A DNA stretch of 64,000 bases from Luidia sarsii (GCA_949987565.1 OX465120.1:11393080-11457079); one strand, 5' to 3'. Positions 34,193 to 46,317 are shown, counted from the first letter of the stretch. Made by a program: numbers and translations. Notes: generated by a model not told the origin, from the letters alone.

Positions 34193-36925
34193 TTCTTTTG
34201 TGTTCATCTTCACTTCTCCCCTTGATCTGTTCCCCTTTGACATTTCCTCCTTTGATCCCTTCTCAACTGCCTGCCCATCCCTTTGATCTCATCCTGTTCT
34301 GTCTGCCAGCTTTCCTCCTTTGATCCCTTCCCTACTCCTTGCCATTCCCTTTGATCTCACCCTGGTCTGTCTACCAGCTTCCCTCCTTCAATCCCTTCCC
34401 AACTGCTTGCCCATCCCTTCAATCTCACCCTGGTCTGTCTACCAGCTTTCCTTCTTTGATCCCTTCCCTACTGCCTGCCCATCCATTTGATCTCACCCTG
34501 GTCTGTCTACCATTTGATCTCACCCTGGTCTGTCTACCAGCTTTCCTCCTTTGATCCCTTCCCAACTGCTTGCCCATCCCTTTGATCACACCCTGGTCTG
34601 TATATCAGCTTTCCTCCTTTGATCCCTTCCCTACTGCTTGCCCTTCCCTTTGATCTCACCCTGGTCTGTCTTCCATTTGATCTCACCCTGGTCTGTCTAC
34701 CAGCTTTCCTCCTTTGACCCCTTCCCTACTGCTTGCCCTTCCCTTTGATCTCACCCTGGTCTGTCTACCAGCTTTCCTCCTTTGATCACTTCCCTACTCC
34801 TTGCCCTTTCCCTTTGATCTCACCCTGCTCTGTCTACCAGCTTTCCTCCTTTGATCCCTTCCCTACTCCTTGCCATTCCCTTTGATCTCACCCTGGTCTG
34901 TCTATCAGCTTTCCTCCTTCAATCCCTTCCCAACTGCTTGCCCATCCCTTCGATCTCACCCTGGTCTGTCTACCAGCTTTCCTCCTTTGATCCCTTCCCT
35001 ACTGCCTGCCCACCCATTTGATCTCACCCTGGTCTGTCTGCCAGCTTTCCTCCTTTGATCCCTTCCCTACTCCTTGCCTTTCCCTTTGATCTCACCCTGG
35101 TCTGTCTACCAGCTTTCCTCCTTCAATCCCTTCCCAACTGCTTGCCCTTCCCTTTGATCTCACCCTGGTCTGTCTACCAGCTTTCCTCCTTTGATCCCTT
35201 CCCTACTGCTTGCACTTCCCTTTGATCTCACCCTGGTCTGTCTGCCATCTTCCCTCCTTTGATCCCTTCCCTACTGCTTGCCCTTTCCCTTTGATCTCAC
35301 CCTGGTCTGTCTATCAGTTTTTCTCCTTTGATCCCTTTCCATACTGCTTGCCCTTCCCTTTGATCTCACCCTGGTCTGTCTACCAGTTTTCCTCCTTTGA
35401 TCCCTTCCCTACTGCTTGCCCTTTCCCTTTGATCTCACCCTGGTCTGTCTACCAGTTTTCCTCCTTTGATCCCTTCCCTACTGCTTGCCTTTCCCTTTGA
35501 TCTCACCCTGGTCTGTCTATCAGTTTTTCTCCTTTGATCCCTTTCCATACTGCTTGCCCTTTCCCTTTGATCTCACCCTGGTCTGTCTATCAGTTTTTCT
35601 CCTTTGATCCCTTTCCATACTGCTTGCCCTTCCCTTTGATCTCACCCTGGTCTGTCTACCATTTGATCTCACCCTGGTCTGTCTACCAGCTTTCCTCCTT
35701 TGACCCCTTCCCTACTGCTTGCCCTTCCCTTTGATCTCACCCTGGTCTGTCTACCAGCTTTCCTCCTTTGATCCCTTCCCTACTCCTTGCCCTTTCCCTT
35801 TGATCTCACCCTGGTCTGTCTACAAGCTTTCCTCCTTTGATCCCTTCCCTACTCCTTGCCATTCCCTTTGATCTCACCCTGGTCTGTCTATCAGCTTTCC
35901 TCCTTCAATCCCTTCCCAACTGCTTGCCCATCCCTTCGATCTCATCCTGGTCTGTCTACCAGCTTTCCTCCTTTGATCCCTTCCCTACTGCCTGCCCACC
36001 CATTTGATCTCACCCTGGTCTGTCTGCCAGCTTTCCTCCTTTGATCCCTTCCCTACTCCTTGCCTTTCCCTTTGATCTCACCCTGGTCTGTCTACCAGCT
36101 TTCCTCCTTCAATCCCTTCCCAACTGCTTGCCCTTCCCTTTGATCTCACCCTGGTCTGTCTACCAGCTTTCCTCCTTTGATCCCTTCCCTACTGCTTGCA
36201 CTTCCCTTTGATCTCACCCTGGTCTGTCTGCCATCTTCCCTCCTTTGATCCCTTCCCTACTGCTTGCCCTTTCCCTTTGATCTCACCCTGGTCTGTCTAT
36301 CAGTTTTTCTCCTTTGATCCCTTTCCATACTGCTTGCCCTTCCCTTTGATCTCACCCTGGTCTGTCTACCAGTTTTCCTCCTTTGATCCCTTCCCTACTG
36401 CTTGCCCTTTCCCTTTGATCTCACCCTGGTCTGTCTATCAGTTTTTCTCCTTTGATCCCTTTCCATACTGCTTGCCCTTCCCTTTGATTTCACCCTGGTC
36501 TGTCTTCCAGCTTTCCTCCTTTGATCCCTTCCCTACTGCTTGCCTTTCCCTTTGATCTCACCCTGGTCTGTCTACCAGTTTTCCTCCTTTGATCCCTTCC
36601 CTACTGCTTGCCCTTTCCCTTTGATCTCACCCTGGTCTGTCTATCAGTTTTTCTCCTTTGATCCCTTTCCATACTGCTTGCCCTTCCCTTTGATCTCACC
36701 CTGGTCTGTCTACCAGCTTTCCTCCTTAGATCCCTTCCCTACTGCTTGCCCTTTCCCTTTGATCTCACCCTGGTCTGTCTATCAGTTTTTCTCCTTTGAT
36801 CCCTTTCCATATATACTGCTTGCCCTTCCCTTTGATCTCACCCTGGTCTGTCTACCAGCTTTCCTTCTTTGATCCCTTTCCATACTGCTTTCCCTTTCCC
36901 TTTGATCTCACCCGAATCAGTCTGC
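34193..36925 (+). repeat. 68-bp satellite, PLE 3'-region derived, with 986-bp higher-order repeat
   Basis: About 40 copies of a ~68-bp pyrimidine-rich unit (TTTGATCTCACCCTGGTCTG, then CTACCAGCTTTCCTCC and TGATCCCTTCCCTACTGC). The first unit begins AATCCTTCTTTTGTGTTCA, identical to the PLE sequence just after its stop codon at about 46022, and the PLE 3' region contains shorter versions of the same unit (CTCCTTGCCCTTC.CTTTGATCT, CTACCAGCTT). Blocks at 34870-35500 and 35856-36486 are near-identical, giving a 986-bp higher-order period. Open frames (Phe-Pro-Leu-Ile-Ser-Pro) are repeat artefacts. Confidence 0.92.
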
Positions 36926-37012
36926 TGACGTTCCTCCATTGTCCATCTTCTGTCATCTGCATCTTATTACCCCTTTCCCTTCTTTTCTTTTCTTGTTTTC
37001 AAAAATGTACAG

Positions 37013-37059
37013 GACCAGACCAGACGTACCAATCCTCACAGAACCCGAGAAAAGTCCTC
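37013..37059 (+). other. Possible 47-nt exon (weak)
   Basis: A strong pyrimidine tract (36971-37000) and an acceptor TACAG at 37008-37012 precede an open 47-nt segment, one frame reading RPDVPILTEPEKSP. A donor-like CTC|GTAAGA follows at 37060. No homology is recognised and the pyrimidine tract borders the satellite, so this may be a cryptic exon. Confidence 0.15.
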
Positions 37060-37135
37060 GTAAGATAAAAAGACATTGGGTGCCCTGCTGTTTTTCTCTT
37101 TTCTTCTTTTCCTTTTTTTGTCTGACTGTGGTCAT

Positions 37136-37143
37136 TGACGTCA
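37136..37143. promoter_or_regulatory. Consensus CRE palindrome
   Basis: TGACGTCA, a full cAMP-response-element consensus, lies in a short CpG-containing stretch. No gene start is visible, so function is unknown. Confidence 0.25.
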
Positions 37144-37743
37144 GTAAGCAACACGTTTAGTTCTTGGGACAAAAAAAAGTATTCTGGTCTCCTGACAACA
37201 GGCAGAGAGCTCGCTGCCTGCGGCTGTCATAAAATCCTTCTCGAGAAACGAGAGAAAAAAAAGGAAGCATTGCGGACTTGTCTGGACCAATGCACCGACA
37301 GTCCGACTAGCCTAGAATGATTAAATTCTTAATCAGAATGGAGGGAAGGAACAGAATGCTGGACTTGAAGAGCAAACACAAATAAATCTACATTAATTAA
37401 ATCACTCATTGGCTAATGAGACGGCGAAATCCGATTAACAAGTTGATTAAAAGCCCATGCACAAGGAAGTACAGCGTATGCGAGCCAACTGCACGTACAT
37501 AGGAATAGGATTCTCATTAGAGGACTTTGGAGTTCTTGTGTTTTAACTGGGTTACTGGGCTGATATTTATGGTAATGATTACCTGGATGACTGATTGGTC
37601 ATCCAAATTCACTGGCCAAGGGTGATTGGGTATTCAAAGCCCATATCAAAATTCACCTTTACATGCATAAACAGCAAGCATGTGTGTGGAGTATGACTGT
37701 AAGAAATTGTTCAGCGCCTGTGTTTTCCTAGGATATGTAGAAG
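37144..37743. other. No gene seen
   Basis: AT-rich unique-looking DNA. Confidence 0.5.
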
Positions 37744-37783
37744 GGCCTGGCATTTCTATCCTAGGGTGGGATTCTTCAAAGGC
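37744..37783 (-). repeat. PLE hammerhead-like motif remnant
   Basis: Diverged minus-strand copy: GCCTTTGAAGAATC, CCTAGGATAGAAAT, GCCAGGCCC. GAAA is partly kept. Confidence 0.55.
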
Positions 37784-37849
37784 AGAATGAGAGGTTTTTG
37801 TTCAATTACAGTACATAGATGTAGGAGTAACTTAACCATGTAGCAATAC

Positions 37850-38085
37850 CGACCCTACTGAGTACTGTACCAGATCAATTAACAATTTACATACTGTAAT
37901 GTAATGCACAGTGTACATGAACATGTACATCATATTACATGTACATGTATACAAATGTACAGCACATGAAAGGTGCATGTAAAGTGTACATGTACATGTA
38001 CAGTACATGTATGTTGCACTTACAGTGTACATGTACTGTACATGTACAGTACTACACGTATTATGTGACTACATGTGTATGTGTA
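37850..38085. repeat. GTAC-type repeat clusters
   Basis: TACATG and GTACAGTAC units. Confidence 0.85.
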
Positions 38086-38454
38086 CTGTCAGACCTGACC
38101 ATCAGGGATTCTTCTGGAGTTTTATGAGTCTGTGGTGACAGCTGAAAATGTGCTCAATAACTGAGTTTGTAATAATGTGGACAATACTCCTTGATGTTCT
38201 AGATGGGTCACAGATTGGATAGGGATCATAGGGCATGAGTCTAACCAAGCCAGTAATACCTCCTTGGTCTAACCACTGTTCATGTAGACTCTCCAATCTG
38301 GGGGGAGAGTATGCCAAACAGTATGCCAAACAACATTCCTTTTTGGATGGGCGTTTTTCTAGCATGATTTGTGATCAATGAGGTGCCAAGTTTTGAGGAC
38401 AAATACAATGAACAGTGTACCTGAGGTGATCCATCCAAGAGAAGTGAGATGGGT

Positions 38455-38790
38455 TAACAACAGTACATACAATGTACAATGTACAATGAACTGTATACAT
38501 GACCAGTACGTACGTTGTACATGTACATGTAGGTCTACATATCTGTACATCACTACATGCCTGTACTGTACGTGTAGGCCCTACATGTACATACTGTACA
38601 TGTACATGTACATGTACATGTATACCGGTACATGTACAGGTACAGTATGTACGTGTAGGCCCTACATGTACATACTGTACATGTACATGTACATGTACAT
38701 GTATACCGGTACATGTACAGGTACAGTACTTGTACACTGTACAGTACATGTACACGTACACGTACTGCATGTACCGTACTGTATGGGTTG
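38455..38790. repeat. GTAC-type repeat with a ~77-bp tandem duplication
   Basis: A unit beginning GTGTAGGCCCTACATGTACA and ending ACATGTACAGGTACAGTA occurs twice back to back (about 38572-38648 and 38651-38727). Confidence 0.92.
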
Positions 38791-38959
38791 TGATGTTGGG
38801 ATGAATAGGAATAAAACACATCAGGAATTTGTCAAGTGTGAGATTCGTTTTTGATTAAGGAATGGGCTTGCCCCCAGCCCACCTGTGCAGTGTGTAAGAA
38901 CATTAAGCCCTGCAATGTTGACAGAGACTCAACCTGGGGGAAGGCATACAGTACAGTAT

Positions 38960-39680
38960 TGCACAAACCTACATGTACATGTACAATGTACACATGAACA
39001 TGTACATGTACATGTACATGTACATGTACAACTGTACCGGGCACATACAACGTGTACATGTACAATGTACTGTACATCCATCCATGTAGAGTACATCCAT
39101 GTACATGTACTGTACATTGTACGATGCTGTACAGTACCAGTACCGGTAGGTACCGGTACATGTAAGATTAGGCCTAATGTACATACATGTACATGTACTG
39201 TTCATTGTACAATGCATGTACTGTACATTGTACGATGCTGTACAGTACCAATACCGGTAGGTACATGTAAGAGTAGGCCTACTGTACATGTACTGTTCAT
39301 TGTACAATGCATGTACTGTACATTGTACGATGCTGTACAGTACCAGTACCGGTAGGTACATGTAAGAGTAGGCCTACTGTACATGTACTGTACATTGTAC
39401 AATGCATGTACTGTACATTGTACAATGCATGTACTGTACATTTGTAAGGTCCCAAGGGTGCAATTTGTACATGTATGTACGTTTACATGTATGATGTACA
39501 TAAACATTATAATACAGTACCGGTACATTGGTACATGTACACGTATACATGTACATGTACATGTACATGTACATGTGACATATCCAGTTAGTTATCTAGT
39601 AAGTTATCCACCATACAGCCTTACACTTCACCATTTCTGTTCAGTGTACATGTACATGTACCGTACATGTAATGTACTGT
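38960..39680. repeat. GTAC-type repeat with ~90-bp local higher-order units
   Basis: A unit containing GTACGATGCTGTACAGTACC, ACCGGTAGGTAC and TAGGCCTA recurs about three times between 39100 and 39380, followed by shorter GTACAATGCATGTACTGTACATT copies. Confidence 0.9.
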
Positions 39681-40135
39681 ATATGAAAAACAGTGCACAT
39701 GCAATTATTGTTCAGTCGATGACATTATCCCCACGGAAGGTTTCAAACCTTCTGGCCTCTCTCCATCCATGCAGAACAGACTGGAAAGGCACAATTTGGC
39801 CGCACGGGGCCCTGTGTGTGCGCAGCGCGGACTCCCTGGCCAAATGTCAGTCACTTGTCAAGCTAACCAGTCCGTGCCAGAGTCTGCCAACGCAGGAGGA
39901 GGCAAGGAGCATCGGCCAGCCCAATTGTGTGCATGTACGTGACTGCTGGCCCATTCGGTTGCACATGGCTGGTTTCCCCCTCCCTCTCAGAAGAGAAGGC
40001 CCGCACACTACCCGTACTGTAATTACAATCCAAGGAACACACTGCACATGTATAATATGCAGAGGTGGGCTGCGAAAGTGTACGTTCATTAAAACTGCAG
40101 GCACGACTACACAGGGATGACTGTTTGCGGTCTCT
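39681..40135. other. No gene seen; CpG-richer stretch
   Basis: 39740-40020 is GC- and CpG-richer with an open frame but no recognisable domain or good splice pattern. Confidence 0.4.
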
Positions 40136-40173
40136 GCCTTTGAGAAAGGTCCTGCTAGGATCAAAATGTCAGC
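40136..40173 (+). repeat. PLE hammerhead-like motif
   Basis: GCCTTTGAGAAAGGTCC, TGCTAGGATC, AAAATGTCAGC. The stem II arms are perfect but the core is AAAAT instead of GAAAC. Confidence 0.7.
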
Positions 40174-40254
40174 TCTTCTTTACAGTTTGGGAGATGGCTC
40201 ATCCAAAGAGGACACACTCATAGTCATAAAAATTAATTCGTTATGCAGTTCACA

Positions 40255-40800
40255 TTTGTACATATAATGTACAATCATGCATGGAACAAAATAATGTCAC
40301 TTGGTTTTATATGTACAAGTACAGTACATGTTCATGTAGATGTACATGTACCAGTACTATAAATTGCACAATTGTTCTGTTTTGTAAAGTGTACTTGTAC
40401 TGTATATTGCAGTAAATGGACATACATGTACACACAAGACTATTACTCACTCAGTATTGCACTTTGACTTTGTGTAGAGAACAATACATACGTGTACATG
40501 TATATATATGGTACACATTAGTACATGTATGTACAGTACATGTACAGTGTATAATTATGTGCATGTAAATGTAAGTATTGTAAGTACAGTATACATGGAC
40601 ATGTGCACTTAATACAGTACAGACCGTGTCTTTGTGTAACAAACATAAACTTTAAAGGTGCCAGATTACTGCCCTGATACATGTACAATGTACATGTACC
40701 GTAGAGTACTATACTGTACTGTACGGTACATGTAAATGTACTGTACTTTATACATGTATCGACTATCTGTACATGTACACATGTACAGTACATAATTCAA
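40255..40800. repeat. Scattered GTAC-type repeats
   Basis: Short clusters at 40310-40365, 40490-40560 and 40675-40795. Confidence 0.8.
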
Positions 40801-41310
40801 GGAACATCTAAGTTATTCTAACCATGGAGCTATAATAAGCTCCATGATCTAACCATACAATGCCAGTAGCCATACATACTGTACATTACATCATGTACAC
40901 ATACATGCACACGTGCCTGAGACCCCTGTTTAATATCCGACTCCAATCGTGTTACTCATAATTGACACCTCACTATAACGCCAGTGGGGCCGTTGGTATT
41001 GTGAACATCTCATCACATCTGGTAGCCAGGGCACAGAACATGAACACACCAGTCAATGGTCCCAGGCACCATCACACTAAGAGTGACACCAGTGCTACAT
41101 GTGCACACATGCCATACATGTATGAGTAAGGCCAATATCATTATCAAGTACATAAGCAGTAGTTTGCTGTATGATGTCATCATTGTCACGTACACGTTTA
41201 CATAACTGTAATGTCCAGGCAGTGAGTGATACTGAGTCACTCACTAATGATGCCCTGTACCCTGTAAACAAGGGCCCATTACTGGAGTGATCTTGGTTAT
41301 TGAGGATGGT
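40801..41310. other. No gene seen
   Basis: A short hairpin TGGAGCTATAATAAGCTCCA at 40825-40844. Otherwise nothing recognised. Confidence 0.5.
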
Positions 41311-41515
41311 CCTCACATGTACATTTGTACATGTACATGTACATGGTGTGTATGTGTACAGGTACACGTACATGTACTGTACAGTACATCATACATACAG
41401 TGTACATGTACATGTATACTGGTACACATATGTATTGTAAATGTACATGTACACTAGTTGTGCGTGTACATGAACATGTACATGTGCATACATGTACAAT
41501 ATACTGTACTGTACA
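41311..41515. repeat. GTAC-type repeat block
   Basis: TACATG array with GTACACGTAC variants. Confidence 0.9.
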
Positions 41516-42239
41516 TAACATCTGTCATAACATCTGCCAGACCATGGACCAAGTCTAGTGACTTCGGTGTGTCTAGTGTAGTGCGTGACCAAAGTGGACC
41601 AACTGAAGCTTTTTTTTTTCTTGCAGAATTATGATTTTTGAATGGATTTTGCACAACATACAGTTGATGCAATTCAATCTTTGATCCCCACATCTTGTTA
41701 TTTGGAGAGTAAATCATGATTCATCTACGTGTGTATCTACATTGTGTGTACCGGTATGTGTATAGAATAGATACATGTACATGTACATGTACATGTGTAT
41801 CCCAGTTGTATCTGACCATTTCTCAAACTGTAGCCCCGAATCTAAACCTCCGAAATCACTACCGACTTCAAATTGCACCTCAAACAAGGGGGCAGTACTT
41901 ATGGGCTTTTGCAAATTTGAGACGGTACAGTACATGTACCTCAAACGAGGCCTGTTAACACAGCATAACTCACTACACTGTACTCACTAGAGATGGTTGC
42001 TTCCATTCAGTATCCTACGCATTGTCAGGGTACCGGTGGAGCAGTGAAAGCCCTACCCCCCCCCCCCCCTCCCCTCCCTTCTCCATTGATTTTTTTTTCC
42101 CTGAGCAGAGAAAGTGCGTTATTGATTGTAATCCCTTTTCTCTGCCGATTCCCAGCTGAGGAGGGAGAAGTGGAGAGAGAGGGGAGAAGATTTACAATGC
42201 TTTGTTAGTGATTTATGGACTTTGGTTGGTTTATAGACT
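41516..42239. other. No gene seen
   Basis: C12-type run at 42057-42069. No gene recognised. Confidence 0.5.
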
Positions 42240-43015
42240 GCACATGTACGTGTATGTAAGTACACGTACATGTACCAGTGCATGTACGTGGACATGTTGT
42301 ATGTACACATTGTACCGGTATGTACATGTACAGTGTACTGTACAGTTATGTACATGTACAGTGTACTGTACAGTTATACATGTACATGTAACCGAGTGAA
42401 GTACATGTACATGTACTGTAGTCAAAAGTGTGAACATGTTACAACTAATACACATACATGTACATGTGCACTATGCAGTACATGTACATCAATTATGTAT
42501 TGTACAGTACATGTATAATGTGCCCGCTGTACATGTACAACGTATGTGTACTGTACATGTACATTTACCCAACTACCAATGCAATACTTACATGTACACA
42601 CATACATGTACATGTACATGTACAATTGTACATTGTGTACATGTACAGTTCTGTATACAGTTCTGTGTACAGTTCTGTGTGTACAGTATGTACTACATGT
42701 ATGTACATGTACATGTACATGTACACTGATACAAAAAACAGTGCACATACCTGTAGTCTGTACTGTACACAATGTACGTGTACATTGTATAGGCCCCTAT
42801 ACTACTACTGTACATGTAGGTACTTTGTACATTGTACTGTACATTGTACTGTACATGTCCATACTGTACAATGTGCATACTGGTACATGTAGAGATTCCC
42901 CAACCTGTGCATACCGTACGTGTAATGTACAAGTACTGTACATGTATGTGTACCGGTACATGTACGTGGCACATGTACATGTACCATACTGTACATGTAC
43001 CGATACAGTAAAAGT
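42240..43015. repeat. Large GTAC-type repeat block
   Basis: About 775 bp dominated by GTAC with variable spacers. A 24-bp unit TATGTACATGTACAGTGTAC plus TGTACAG is duplicated at 42317-42375. Confidence 0.93.
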
Positions 43016-43379
43016 GCCAAGGAATACTGAAAAACAGTCAGCGAAAAACATAAATTGATCTGAGAAACTAATGTAAATTCCAGGTCAATCCAGGAGACAC
43101 CTTTTTCTTCCCAATAGGCATATCCCACAGGCAATTTGCTACATGTATGTACACATGTACATTTACATAATATTTCTAAGGATGTACACACATACATATT
43201 ATTCAATAACGTGGCTCTTATTGCAAATTTATGTGTGTGACTGTAGTTCACCCACACAGGTCGCAGCCATGATATACATGTACTTCACACAAACACTTTG
43301 TTACTGCCTGTATCATAAATGCACTACACATTAGGCATTTAGCAAGAAGAATACAAGATAGCGGGAAATGTGGTAGTGA
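43016..43379. other. No gene seen
   Basis: Sparse TACATG; nothing recognised. Confidence 0.5.
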
Positions 43380-43800
43380 GTTTTTAAAAGAGAGAGAGAA
43401 AGAAAGAGAGAGAGAGAGGGGGAGAGGGGGGAGAGGGAGAGAGGGAGAGAGAGGAAGAGAAGAGAGAGATACATGTACATGTAGAGAGTGGGCGGAGAGA
43501 GGGGGAAAGAGAGAGGGGGACAAGAAACTAGAAAGCGAGAAAAATATAAAAGAGGGATTGTAAGATTGTGGGAGAGAGGGGGAGAGAGGGGGAGAGAGGG
43601 GGGAGAGAGGGGGTAGAGGGGAGGGGAGAGGGAAGGAGAGAGAAGGAACAAGGGGGAGAGAAAGAGAGCAAAAGATGGAGATACATACATGTACAAGTAG
43701 AGAGAAAGAGAGAGGGGGAGAGAGAAAGAAAGGGAGGGAGATAGGGTGAGAGAGATGCACTTGACAGGAGAGAAAGAGAGAGATTGAGAGGAAATGGGAG
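43380..43800. repeat. GAGAGG polypurine block
   Basis: GAGAGAGGGGGAGA-type units interrupted twice by TACATGTACA (about 43471 and 43685). Confidence 0.93.
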
Positions 43801-44084
43801 GGGCACTTATAAATGTACAGTATGTATCTGCAGAAAGCGTTATTGATCTTCAATTGAATTTGGAAAAAAGTAGTACAATACGTCCGGCATAAAGGGACAA
43901 AGGAATTTTCTACAAGAAAACCAAGGACTGTGGGACCATATGTACATGTACTGTACATTAGCAGTGCGGTGGGAATTTCAGATGGACTCAATGAGATGGA
44001 CTCCAATTGTCCCCCTCCACTGCGTGTAAAAAAGAGCTGAGCCTGTAGACTTTTGCTTGAGTACACTGTGCAGTATTGAGGTAC

Positions 44085-44990
44085 ACTGTGTACATGTACT
44101 GTATTTAGTATTAGGTACAGTATGCACAAGAACACATTCGTGTTGGATAAATGTACATGTATGTATGTGTACATCAGGGTTTTGATTTACATGTACCGGG
44201 GTAGCATTAGCCCAGTGGCCATTCGGAATAATTGTGCAGATGCACATGTGTGTATCGGATGTACAGTACATGTACAGTACATGTGCATGTGCATGTACAT
44301 GTACATGTACATGTACATGTGCATGTGCATGTACATGTACTGGTGGATACAGATGTGCACAAATAATCCCCTGATGCTGACTGCAACACTGCATGTGCAC
44401 TGTACAATACATACACCACGCTATGGTATACATGTACAAAGTACATGTACCATGTACACAGTACATGGTACATGTACATGTATCAATCATGTTGTGTGTA
44501 CATGTATGTATATTCCTGTCCCACATGGATGCAAACACATGCGTGCATAATCATGTATGCATACAATTGTACATGTATAGTACATGTATGTATAGTGTGT
44601 ACATTTTCACACCAACAATTTCCCAGGAAATTCCATGGTGTACATGTACGTGTTCATATTGTTTATACATACCGGTACTGTCCATTAATGTACATGTACA
44701 TGTACATGTACTGTACATGTACAATTGTACATGTACAGTGTGTACATTATTTCATTGATACAAAATTATTTATTACAATTTATACAAAAGAGTACTACAC
44801 TACATGTATGTACACATACACAGGTCTGTGTACATGTACCATGTATCTTTTTAGGACAAAGGGAAACTTCCATGCATGTGGCATACTGTTTGTTGGTGCC
44901 ACTACAGTACTGTACATGTACTTGTACACACGCACTATACCAGTACCGGTACATGTACATGTATGTGTACAACATGTACATGTCATGTGT
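44085..44990. repeat. GTAC-type repeat clusters
   Basis: Dense at 44255-44345 and 44690-44750, sparser between. Includes a CATGTGCATGTGCATG variant around (TACATG)n. Confidence 0.88.
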
Positions 44991-45261
44991 GTATCACTAC
45001 AAAACGTACTTTTAAAAGCATACTAGATGCAATATTTGTATTGTGTACATGAATACAGGCATGTACACACAGTGCCATGATTGTAATACTTTAGATAAAC
45101 TTCCAACTTTTATAATAACAGTGCATGGGACTATAGAGCAAGGAACATGGGGCATACCATACAGGCCCCCTTGAGGAGATCTGACATTGTGCCGCAACTC
45201 ATTACATGCGTCTCACTCCTCATTGTAGAAAGTACACAAAAGACCTTGTCTAAAATTTAGT

Positions 45262-45303
45262 GGGCCTGACGTTTCGATCCTAGCAGGACCTTTCTCAAAG
45301 GCA
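45262..45303 (-). ncRNA. Hammerhead-like motif, PLE left arm
   Basis: Minus-strand copy of the motif at 46276-46317, with GATCGAAACGTC intact. Confidence 0.5.
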
Positions 45304-45575
45304 GAGTGACAAGGACAAAACAGATACATGTACACGAGGGAAGGGGGGGAGAGTGAATAGGACACGGATGAGAAACAAAGGACAAAGAGTGAAGCTGGTA
45401 GGGAGAGATCAAAGGGAAGGGCAGGGGGTAGGGTAGGGATTAATGAGAGGAGGGGGAAAGATCAAAGAGAAGGGCAAGGAGTGGGGTAGGGATTAGTGAC
45501 AATAGGGGGAAAGATCAAAGAGAGAAGTGTGAAGGACTGAACACAAAAGAAGGATTATCAGAAAGCTGCATGGTG

Positions 45576-45775
45576 TTAGTCATTACCCTCCTGGATGTTG
45601 AGACCATGTGGTTGAATAGTCCGAAGACGCTTCATCCACATTTTCTCACGGCTAAGACGGACAGCATTATTACGGTGACCAAGTGATTCTATGCCCAGTA
45701 CACTCATGTCTGATATCGAATGATCAGGGAGATTGAAGTGATACCCAACAGGGGTGTCCATTTTACCAGTTTTGA
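45576..45775 (-). pseudogene. PLE GIY-YIG endonuclease C-terminus, left arm
   Basis: Minus-strand mirror of the right-arm fragment; the 61 residues after the first Met are identical to it. The frame is truncated at the palindrome centre and lacks the reverse transcriptase and the GIY-YIG signature itself, so it cannot encode a working enzyme. Confidence 0.85.
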
Positions 45776-45796
45776 TAGTAGACCTATGGCCATAGA

Positions 45797-46003
45797 TCTA
45801 CTATCAAAACTGGTAAAATGGACACCCCTGTTGGGTATCACTTCAATCTCCCTGATCATTCGATATCAGACATGAGTGTACTGGGCATAGAATCACTTGG
45901 TCACCGTAATAATGCTGTCCGTCTTAGCCGTGAGAAAATGTGGATGAAGCGTCTTCGGACTATTCAACCACATGGTCTCAACATCCAGGAGGGTAATGAC
46001 TAA
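45797..46003 (+). pseudogene. PLE GIY-YIG endonuclease C-terminus, right arm
   Basis: Open from the palindrome centre to a TAA/TGA-type stop at 46001-46003. Visible landmarks are PVGYHFNLPDHSISD, then VLGIES, a run of Arg and REKMW, then LRTIQPHGLN and the terminus EGND. This is the pattern found after the GIY-YIG core in Penelope-like polyproteins (conserved His-Phe-Asn, Asp, Gly-Ile-Glu, Arg, Glu, Trp and Gly-Leu-Asn). RT and the catalytic N-terminal part of the endonuclease are missing through 5' truncation. The related tail LASTRGND at about 59980 supports the C-terminus. In intact elements the domain nicks target DNA for primed reverse transcription; this copy is a fragment. Confidence 0.88.
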
Positions 46004-46275
46004 CACCATGCAGCTTTCTGATAATCCTTCTTTTGTGTTCAGTCCTTCACACTTCTCTCTTTGATCTTTCCCCCTATTGTCACTAATCCCTACCCCACTC
46101 CTTGCCCTTCTCTTTGATCTTTCCCCCTCCTCTCATTAATCCCTACCCTACCCCCTGCCCTTCCCTTTGATCTCTCCCTACCAGCTTCACTCTTTGTCCT
46201 TTGTTTCTCATCCGTGTCCTATTCACTCTCCCCCCCTTCCCTCGTGTACATGTATCTGTTTTGTCCTTGTCACTC

Positions 46276-46317
46276 TGCCTTTGAGAAAGGTCCTGCTAGG
46301 ATCGAAACGTCAGGCCC
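46276..46317 (+). ncRNA. Hammerhead-like motif, PLE right arm (best copy)
   Basis: GCCTTTGAGAAAGGTCCTGC then TAGGATCGAAACGTCAGGCC. Stem I is GCCT with AGGC. Stem II is GGTCCT with AGGATC (one G-T) around a GCT loop. Then come GAAAC and the cleavage-type triplet GTC, with no stem III loop; ACGT is self-complementary, so stem III could form between two molecules. PLEs are known to carry minimal hammerheads. The first core box reads TTGAGAA instead of CTGANGA, so activity is doubtful. Confidence 0.5.

Noticed and set aside
34339..36872. Series of Phe-Pro-Leu-Ile-Ser-Pro open frames resembling a repetitive protein
   Set aside because: Satellite units of 68 and 69 bp shift the frame repeatedly; the frames start and stop with unit-length changes.
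39720..40120. Candidate exon in a GC-richer stretch
   Set aside because: The open frame has no domain, no clear splice sites and passes into repeats at both ends.
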